DNA of 28,583 bases from Oscillospiraceae bacterium. Its GTDB lineage: Bacteria; Bacillota_A; Clostridia; Oscillospirales; Ruminococcaceae. Positions 24,080 through 28,583 of the stretch are shown here, piece by piece (position 1 is the stretch's first letter; each line of letters starts with the position of its first letter). Position numbers and translations under genes: made by a program. The notes below the pieces were generated by a model. That model did no database searches and had not been told where the DNA came from. It saw only the letters and a list, made by a program, of their open reading frames with translations. Location of the stretch: NCBI GenBank assembly GCA_900766795.1, contig CAAFWX010000379.1, forward strand, positions 1 to 28,583, given 5' to 3'.

Positions 24080-24340
24080 ATGGAAGTTGTAAAGGTTTCC
24101 GCACATTCCGTGCCAAAGTCAGTTGCAGGCGCAATCGCCGCTGTCATTCGCGAGGACGATAAGGTTGAGGTGCAGGCAGTCGGTGCAGGCGCCGCAAATC
24201 AGGCTGTAAAGTCCATTGCTATAGCAAGAAGCTATATGGCGCTTTCCGGAGTCGATCTTATTTGCATTCCCGCATTCACTACCGTTGAGATTGACGGCGA
24301 GGAGAGAACAGCAATGAAGTTCATTGTTGAGCCGAGGTAA
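24080..24340 (+). CDS. spoVS: Stage V sporulation protein S
   Basis: An 86-residue Alba-like protein, almost identical in pattern to known SpoVS: MEVVKVSAHSVPKSVAGAIA, VGAGAANQAVKSIAIAR, DLICIPAFTTVEIDGEERTA. In Bacillus it affects spore cortex and septation; it occurs also in non-sporulating relatives. ATG 24080 gives the family start; GAGGTG lies 9 bases upstream. The ORF from GTG 24068 overlaps that ribosome site. The 51-base gap before it has no promoter that I can see, so it may be read with ymdB. Confidence 0.95.
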   Translation: MEVVKVSAHSVPKSVAGAIAAVIREDDKVEVQAVGAGAANQAVKSIAIARSYMALSGVDLICIPAFTTVEIDGEERTAMKFIVEPR

Positions 24341-24353
24341 GCAGAAAATAATG

Positions 24354-24383
24354 ACGGCGGGCAGTTGTGTCCGCCGTGTTTTA
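24354..24383 (+). terminator. Rho-independent terminator after spoVS
   Basis: ACGGCGGGCA (24354-24363) pairs with TGTCCGCCGT (24368-24377, one G-U pair) around GTTG; GTTTTAT follows. The ribosome site of the next gene is just beyond it. Confidence 0.82.
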
Positions 24384-24403
24384 TAGAGCAGCGGAGGTTA
24401 GGA

Positions 24404-25375
24404 ATGAAGAGAATTTTGTTTATTGCGACGGGCGGGACGATATCCTGTGCAAAAACGCAGGAGGGGCTTGCGCCCGCGCTAACTTCCTCGCAGCTGTTGG
24501 AGTATGTCCCGCAGATTGAGGGTATAGCCTCGGTGGACGTCCGGCAGCTTTGCAGCCTTGACAGCACTAACATGTCCCCGCGCGAGTGGACGTCGCTTGC
24601 GAAGCTGATTCGCAGGGAATATGAGAACTATGACGGATTCGTGGTGGCGCACGGCACGGACACCATGGCATATGGCGCGGCGGCGCTGTCCTGCCTTGTG
24701 CAGAACAGTAGAAAGCCCGTTGTGTTCACCGGAAGCCAGCTTCCGATGTCCGAAGAGGGCACGGACGCGGCTGATAATCTGCTTGCCGCGTTTGGCTATG
24801 CGGCGGACGACCGCGCATGGGGAATGCGCATTGCCTTTGGCGGAAGCATAATTGACGGACGCAGCGCCTACAAAGACCAGACCCATGCGTTTGACGCGTT
24901 TAAAAGCGCGGTTGACAACATTCATGCGCGCTATTGCTTCGATGGGGGCGCGCCCGTGTTCACCTTTTCGGACGGCGCTTTCAGCGGGGAAACGCGTTTC
25001 TATGACAAAATGGACAGCCGCGTTGCCGCGGTGAAGCTTATCCCGGGTATGCCTGCTTGCTTGTTGTATGTGCAGGGCGTTCGCGCGATAATTGTGGAGG
25101 GCTTCGGCACGGGAGGTGTCCCCGATTACGGCGGCAGGGAGTTTGAGGAAAGGCTTCGAAAGCTTTTCAACAGCGGAGTATACGTCATCATTGCAACACA
25201 GGTTCGCCACGGCGGCACAGAGCTTAATCGCTATGCAGTTGGCAGCGGGCTAAGCGGCTGGGCGCTGGAAACGGGGCTTATGACGACGGAGTTTGCCGCC
25301 ATGAAAACAATGTGGGCGCTTGCCCATTCAGACGGATATGAGGAGTTCAAGCGGCTGTTTGCCGCAGAGATTTAA
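24404..25375 (+). CDS. ansA: Type I L-asparaginase
   Basis: The 323-residue cytosolic enzyme hydrolyses L-asparagine to aspartate and ammonia. Motif 1 with catalytic T12 is IATGGTI; motif 2 is [10 protein letters not shown] with H83, T85 and D86; [17 protein letters not shown] follows. No signal peptide is visible, so cytoplasmic type I is preferred. ATG 24404 follows GCGGAGG (24391-24397) by 6 bases. The gene begins a three-gene run with AraD and a kinase. Confidence 0.92.
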   Translation: MKRILFIATGGTISCAKTQEGLAPALTSSQLLEYVPQIEGIASVDVRQLCSLDSTNMSPREWTSLAKLIRREYENYDGFVVAHGTDTMAYGAAALSCLVQNSRKPVVFTGSQLPMSEEGTDAADNLLAAFGYAADDRAWGMRIAFGGSIIDGRSAYKDQTHAFDAFKSAVDNIHARYCFDGGAPVFTFSDGAFSGETRFYDKMDSRVAAVKLIPGMPACLLYVQGVRAIIVEGFGTGGVPDYGGREFEERLRKLFNSGVYVIIATQVRHGGTELNRYAVGSGLSGWALETGLMTTEFAAMKTMWALAHSDGYEEFKRLFAAEI

Positions 25376-25385
25376 GGAGGACGCC

Positions 25386-26078
25386 ATGCTTGAGGAGCTT
25401 AAGCAAAAGGTATATGAGGCAAATATGCAGCTTCCGAAGCACAACCTTGTTGTGTTCACTTGGGGCAATGTTTCGGGAATCGACCGCGAAAAGGGGCTTG
25501 TTGTCATAAAGCCCTCGGGAGTTGAGTACGACAAAATGACCGCCGATGATATGGTGGTTGTTGACCTTAAGACGGGCGAGCGCGTTGAGGGCAGGCTGAA
25601 CCCCTCCAGCGACACGCCTACGCACCTTGTGCTGTACAACGCATTCCCGAATATCGGGGGAGTGGTTCATACCCACAGCCGCTGGGCGACAATATTCAGC
25701 CAGAGCGGCAGCGGGATTCCTGCGCTCGGCACGACCCATGCGGACTATTTCTACGGCGAGATTCCCTGCACAAGAAAAATGACCCCCGAGGAGATTGCGG
25801 GAGCATACGAGCACGAAACGGGGCAGGTGATTGCCGAAACATTCCGTAATCGCAGCGCAGACGACATACCAGCGGTGCTGGTTCACAGCCACGGACCTTT
25901 CACATGGGGCACAGACCCGTTCAATGCGGTGCACAACGCGGTGGTGCTTGAGGAACTTGCTTTTATGGCATGGCATAATATGATGATGAATCCATCTATA
26001 CCGCCAATGCAGCAGGAGCTGATGGATAAGCACTACCTGCGCAAACACGGAGCAAACGCGTATTACGGTCAGAGATAA
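25386..26078 (+). CDS. araD: L-ribulose-5-phosphate 4-epimerase (AraD) or related class II aldolase
   Basis: The 230-residue protein belongs to the class II aldolase family of Zn enzymes. Metal and catalytic residues fit AraD: D76 in [10 protein letters not shown]95 and H97 in VHTHSRW, D120 in HADYF and H169 in HSHGPF, and the C-terminal AYYGQR. The AraD-specific SSDTPTH favours epimerase over fuculose aldolase. It would convert L-ribulose 5-phosphate to D-xylulose 5-phosphate. No araA or araB is in the window, so the partner enzymes must lie elsewhere or the substrate differs. The start is ATG 25386 with AAGGAGG; the ORF from 25320 overlaps asparaginase without a ribosome site. Confidence 0.9.
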   Translation: MLEELKQKVYEANMQLPKHNLVVFTWGNVSGIDREKGLVVIKPSGVEYDKMTADDMVVVDLKTGERVEGRLNPSSDTPTHLVLYNAFPNIGGVVHTHSRWATIFSQSGSGIPALGTTHADYFYGEIPCTRKMTPEEIAGAYEHETGQVIAETFRNRSADDIPAVLVHSHGPFTWGTDPFNAVHNAVVLEELAFMAWHNMMMNPSIPPMQQELMDKHYLRKHGANAYYGQR

Positions 26079-26090
26079 ACAGGAGGATAT

Positions 26091-27008
26091 ATGAGAGCTA
26101 TACCCATTTCCACCCTAAACAGCCTTGCAGCAGCCCCCGACAGCTTTATGCAGGCGGGAGAGCGCCGATATGCTGAGCAGCTTTCCGCCGCTGCCGAGCG
26201 CATATACGAGGAGCGCGAGCAGCGCCCTGTCGTGCTGATTTCGGGACCCAGCGGCTCGGGAAAAACCACGTCCGCTTCCCGCATTCAGGCTCTTTTGCGG
26301 GCAAAGGGCTGCGAAACCCACACCATTTCCATGGACGACTATTTCCTGCCGCAAAGCGCAAACGAGGCGGCGCGTGACGAAAACGGAAACATCGATTATG
26401 AAAGCCCGCTGCGCCTTGATATTCCGCTTTTCAGAGAGCACCTTGAAAAACTCGCGAACTGCGAAACAATTGATATCCCGTCGTTCGATTTTGCCGCGCA
26501 GGAGCGGCGCGAGGGAATGCCGCTGAAGCGTAACGAGGGCGACCTTGTTATTCTTGAGGGAATCCACGCGCTTAATCCGCTGGTCACGGGCGACAGCGAC
26601 AGCTACACCAACTGCGTCTATGTTTCGGTGCGCACGCGAATTTCCGACAGCGACGGAGCGCTTCTGCACCCCGCGAAGATTCGCCTTATGCGAAGGCTCA
26701 TGCGCGACAAGCTTTATCGCGGACGTGCCCTGCGTGAAACCTTCGAGTTCTTCAAATCGGTTGAGCGCGGCGAAAACCTCTATATAATGCCGTTTAAGTC
26801 CCGCGCAAACTTTGACATCGACACCTTTATCGAGTACGAGGCTTCGGTGTACCGCGATATTCTCCTGCCTGAGCTTGACGCCGCCGAGGAGGAGTGCCGC
26901 GATTTCTACGAGGACTTCTCGGATATTCGCCGATTCCTGACAATGCTCGACGGAGTAGACAGGAGCTTCGTTCCCGAAAACTCCCTAATCCGCGAATTTA
27001 TCGGCTGA
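26091..27008 (+). CDS. Uridine kinase-like P-loop nucleoside kinase
   Basis: The 305-residue protein has a Walker A motif GPSGSGKTTS (52-61), then SMDDYF (80-85), DSPL-like YESPLRLDIP, and an EGIHAL (about 155) of the uridine kinase/phosphoribulokinase superfamily. The C-terminal half has RLMRRLMRDKLYRGRALRETFEFFKSV, found in clostridial nucleoside kinases, most of which carry an additional N-terminal TGS-like domain that is absent here. Substrate is unknown (uridine, cytidine or a sugar phosphate precursor). AGGAGG precedes the ATG. It follows araD by 12 bases and ends before a perfect 24-bp palindromic terminator. Confidence 0.86.
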   Translation: MRAIPISTLNSLAAAPDSFMQAGERRYAEQLSAAAERIYEEREQRPVVLISGPSGSGKTTSASRIQALLRAKGCETHTISMDDYFLPQSANEAARDENGNIDYESPLRLDIPLFREHLEKLANCETIDIPSFDFAAQERREGMPLKRNEGDLVILEGIHALNPLVTGDSDSYTNCVYVSVRTRISDSDGALLHPAKIRLMRRLMRDKLYRGRALRETFEFFKSVERGENLYIMPFKSRANFDIDTFIEYEASVYRDILLPELDAAEEECRDFYEDFSDIRRFLTMLDGVDRSFVPENSLIREFIG

Positions 27009-27018
27009 TAAGCCGCTG

Positions 27019-27045
27019 CGCCCCTGTGATATCACAGGGGCGTTT
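27019..27045 (+). terminator. Palindromic terminator
   Basis: CGCCCCTGTGAT and its exact complement form a 24-bp perfect palindrome (27019-27042), followed by TTTGTC and, a few bases on, CCCCTTTTTTTT. The T tract is weak directly after the stem. The 100 bases up to 27145 hold no gene that I can see. Confidence 0.72.
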
Positions 27046-27145
27046 GTCAACCCCTTTTTTTGAAAAAAATTTGCACATTTACAGTAAACGCGATAACGGC
27101 GCGGTAAAACAAATTTTCTCCCGGAATATTGTGCAGTATTACCCC

Positions 27146-27174
27146 TTGAAATACTATATAATCTGTTGTATAAT
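27146..27174 (+). promoter_or_regulatory. Sigma-A promoter of the small NrdD-like gene
   Basis: TTGAAA (27146-27151), 17-base spacer, TATAAT (27169-27174). Confidence 0.78.
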
Positions 27175-27210
27175 TATCTCATATCCAAAATGTTGTGTGA
27201 GGTGAGCAGG

Positions 27211-27477
27211 ATGATAAGTGTAAACGTGACGGGCGGAGAACTTGCACAGGAGGAAATCGACTACTATGTCGAGGCTGCGCAAAAGCGCAATCCGGGCAAG
27301 TTTCTGACCGCTGTTGATTTCGAGGTGGACGGCGAATATGTCAACGCGTCCTACCATTTCTCGAAAGAGCCTTTTCAGAGAATCAGAAGAATCACGGGCT
27401 ATCTCGTGGGAACTCTTGACAGGTTCAACAACGGAAAGCGCGCCGAAGAAGCGGACCGCGTAAAGCACTGCATGTAA
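27211..27477 (+). CDS. Small protein resembling the C-terminus of anaerobic ribonucleotide reductase
   Basis: An 88-residue protein whose end, RRITGYLVGTLDRFNNGKRAEEADRVKH, resembles the last part of class III NrdD; small proteins of this kind occur in Firmicutes and are often named anaerobic ribonucleotide reductase. It has none of the NrdD zinc cysteines (its only Cys is the second-to-last residue), so it is unlikely to be a reductase itself. The first half is MISVNVTGGELAQEEIDYYVEAA with a beta-like EVDGEYVNASYHF. ATG 27211 is preceded by GAGGTGAG; an ORF start at 27166 has no ribosome site and overlaps its promoter. Monocistronic. Function is not known. Confidence 0.72.
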   Translation: MISVNVTGGELAQEEIDYYVEAAQKRNPGKFLTAVDFEVDGEYVNASYHFSKEPFQRIRRITGYLVGTLDRFNNGKRAEEADRVKHCM

Positions 27478-27481
27478 AAAC

Positions 27482-27515
27482 AGCCATAGCACCAACGAGT
27501 GCTATGGCTCTTTTT
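27482..27515. terminator. Bidirectional terminator between the small gene and vanW
   Basis: AGCCATAGCAC (27482-27492) pairs exactly with GTGCTATGGCT (27499-27509), 6-base loop. On the plus strand CTTTTTATTCTTTG follows; on the minus strand GTTTTTAC follows, so both convergent genes can end here. Confidence 0.92.
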
Positions 27516-28368
27516 ATTCTTTGTATGTAAGCCGTCTGAGCCGCGGAGTAATGATTTGCTCATCGGGAATAAGCCTGTGGTCGTACATCACCTTGGAGTG
27601 GTTTTCGAGCACCAGTTCGCGCCTGACGATGTTGCGCGCCTTGTCGAGCGTTATGCGGTAGACCTGACTTATGCGGTAATAGTCGCCGTCCTCCTCAACA
27701 AAGCCTTGGTTGTTTTCCGTGATTCGGTACACATAGGGGAAAGGCTCCTCCGCGCGAAGCTCCCCGTGAAGCTGCGTTCCGTCAAGCCACACAAGAAGCT
27801 GTACAGCCCTGTCGGTGGTGTTCTTGAAGCGATAGTCTATGTTCTTGTAGAACACGCTGGTGCCCGTCCCAAAGGGAACTCTCCTGCCCGAGTCGGGGAA
27901 CAGCGCGTCGGAGTGGTGGTGCAGCTCGGTTACGGTGAGCGGGCTGTTCAGCACCAGCCAGTGTATGAGGTTCGCAAGCTGGCACAGCCCCCCGCCGACT
28001 GCCTGCCCTAGCTTCCCGTGCTCGATAACCAGCCCCTCGCGGTAGCCCCTCTGCGCGGACGGCTCGCCCACCAGCCGCCAGAATGAAAAGGTTTCGTTAG
28101 GCTTTATGACAATTCCGTTTATTTCTTTGACAGCGAGCATAAGGTTAGCGGCTTTGTTTTTCTGAAGCTGTTCGCTTACTCCCTCCAGCTTTCGCATGAC
28201 AGGGGAGGAGTGCTCCTTTACGAGCGCCCGGAGCGGCAGGGTGTTTCTTTCTACCGCAAAGCATTCCGAGCCGAATGCGTCCCGCACGTCCCGCAGCAGA
28301 TATTCCTTTTTCAGAGAAATTTTGTAGCACAGCGGTGACAGCTCGCAGAACAGCTTACGTCTTTTCAT
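27514..28368 (-). CDS. VanW family protein
   Basis: The 284-residue protein has the VanW domain: GIVIKPNETFSFWRLVG (about 84-100), GLVIEHGKLGQAVGGGLCQLANLIHWLVLNS (112-141) and HHHSDALFPDSGRRVPFGTGTSV. VanW is a gene of the vanB cluster of unknown function, and related proteins are common in Clostridia outside any vancomycin locus. No van ligase, reductase or two-component system is visible, so glycopeptide resistance is not implied. It has no clear N-terminal signal; the N-terminus is basic (MKRRK). The start ATG at 28368 is preceded by GAAAGGTTGG on the minus strand. Confidence 0.9.
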   Translation of the reverse strand: MKRRKLFCELSPLCYKISLKKEYLLRDVRDAFGSECFAVERNTLPLRALVKEHSSPVMRKLEGVSEQLQKNKAANLMLAVKEINGIVIKPNETFSFWRLVGEPSAQRGYREGLVIEHGKLGQAVGGGLCQLANLIHWLVLNSPLTVTELHHHSDALFPDSGRRVPFGTGTSVFYKNIDYRFKNTTDRAVQLLVWLDGTQLHGELRAEEPFPYVYRITENNQGFVEEDGDYYRISQVYRITLDKARNIVRRELVLENHSKVMYDHRLIPDEQIITPRLRRLTYKE

Positions 28369-28433
28369 GTGAAACCAACCTTTCGTGTGTAGAAGCGTAG
28401 TACAGAGATTTTGCGACAGGATTTCATGATATC

Positions 28434-28463
28434 AGTATAACATACGCTTTGGCGCGCTGTCAA
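28434..28463 (-). promoter_or_regulatory. Sigma-A promoter of vanW
   Basis: Minus strand TTGACA (28463-28458), 18-base spacer, TATACT (28439-28434). Confidence 0.72.
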
Positions 28464-28468
28464 TAATT

Positions 28469-28505
28469 GTTACGCGATTGTAACCGTCTGTTACCGTATT
28501 GTAAC
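28469..28505. repeat. Two tandem palindromic boxes GTTAC-N6-GTAAC
   Basis: GTTACGCGATTGTAAC (28469-28484) and GTTACCGTATTGTAAC (28490-28505) are two copies of one 16-bp inverted repeat, 21 bp apart start to start, so on the same DNA face. They are immediately upstream of the vanW -35 on the minus strand, a place for an activator or repressor dimer pair. The binding protein is unknown. Confidence 0.6.
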
Positions 28506-28528
28506 AAAGCTAATAGCATAAAGCAAAA

Positions 28529-28552
28529 CTGCGGCAGAAAAATCTGCCGCAG
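28529..28552 (-). terminator. Hairpin, terminator of a minus-strand gene beyond the window or leader element of the next plus-strand gene
   Basis: CTGCGGCAGA (28529-28538) and TCTGCCGCAG (28543-28552) close an AAAA loop. On the minus strand TTTTGCTTTATG follows, which supports a terminator for a minus-strand gene lying to the right. On the plus strand no T tract follows. A plus-strand ribosome site (GTGGAGGTGG near 28565-28574) ends the window and suggests a start just beyond it. Confidence 0.6.
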
Positions 28553-28583
28553 CCTCTTATATTTGTGGAGGTGGAAAAATCGG

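Noticed and set aside
27514..28368. VanW as a sign of vancomycin resistance
   Set aside because: No D-Ala-D-Lac ligase, VanH, VanX or VanS/VanR is present; VanW-like proteins are widespread outside resistance clusters.

Overview
The window is ordinary chromosome of an anaerobic, low-to-mid GC Gram-positive bacterium, most likely a gut Clostridia member of the Ruminococcaceae/Oscillospiraceae type. The evidence is the block scpA-scpB-ytfI-ytfJ(gerW)-dac-rluB, the pair ymdB-spoVS, the presence of sporulation genes (gerW, spoVS), consensus sigma-A promoters with 17-bp spacers, strong GGAGG ribosome sites, and small Firmicutes-specific families (DUF1292, DUF421/DUF4363, SLOG YpsA-like). I see no phage, IS element, CRISPR array, tRNA or rRNA. 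Genus-level identity is an inference.

Layout. (1) 1-3042, plus strand: the end of pyrD, then a tightly coupled run of an uncharacterised KPVIYLYP-type membrane-anchored protein, ruvX, a zinc-ribbon membrane protein and a SLOG-fold protein, closed by a strong terminator. (2) 3092-5668: a TetR-type regulator divergent from glgB (glycogen branching enzyme). Their promoters overlap and are surrounded by three related GTCG-type boxes. (3) 5826-8210: a DUF1292 protein divergent from a DMT transporter, then a minus-strand DUF421-DUF4363 pair. (4) 8343-13733: a plus-strand unit with an M50 protease, ScpA, ScpB, DUF2953, GerW-like, D-Ala-D-Ala carboxypeptidase and RluB-type pseudouridine synthase. (5) 13783-17091: a three-gene biotin-dependent carboxyl-transfer operon (short carboxyltransferase, biotin carrier, 5S/oxaloacetate-decarboxylase-alpha type) with neither a biotin carboxylase nor a membrane pump subunit. 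(6) 17092-21145: a long regulatory intergenic region with two LacI/CcpA-like sites, then a carbohydrate ABC importer (lipoprotein, two permeases, no ATPase). (7) 21156-24383: upp, purA, ymdB and spoVS. (8) 24404-27045: asparaginase, AraD-like epimerase/aldolase and a uridine-kinase-like P-loop kinase. (9) 27146-28583: a small NrdD-C-terminus-like protein, a convergent VanW-family protein, and upstream of it two tandem GTTAC-N6-GTAAC palindromes exactly 21 bp apart.

How the parts fit: the content is nucleotide metabolism (pyrD, upp, purA, kinase), carbohydrate import and glycogen storage, carboxyl transfer between oxoacid and CoA ester pools, chromosome segregation, cell-wall maturation and sporulation. 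I did not find a clear new defence or mobile system. The most notable items are the divergent short carboxyltransferase operon, the multi-box regulatory region between tetR and glgB, the tandem palindromes upstream of vanW, and the uncharacterised membrane/zinc-ribbon/SLOG genes around ruvX.
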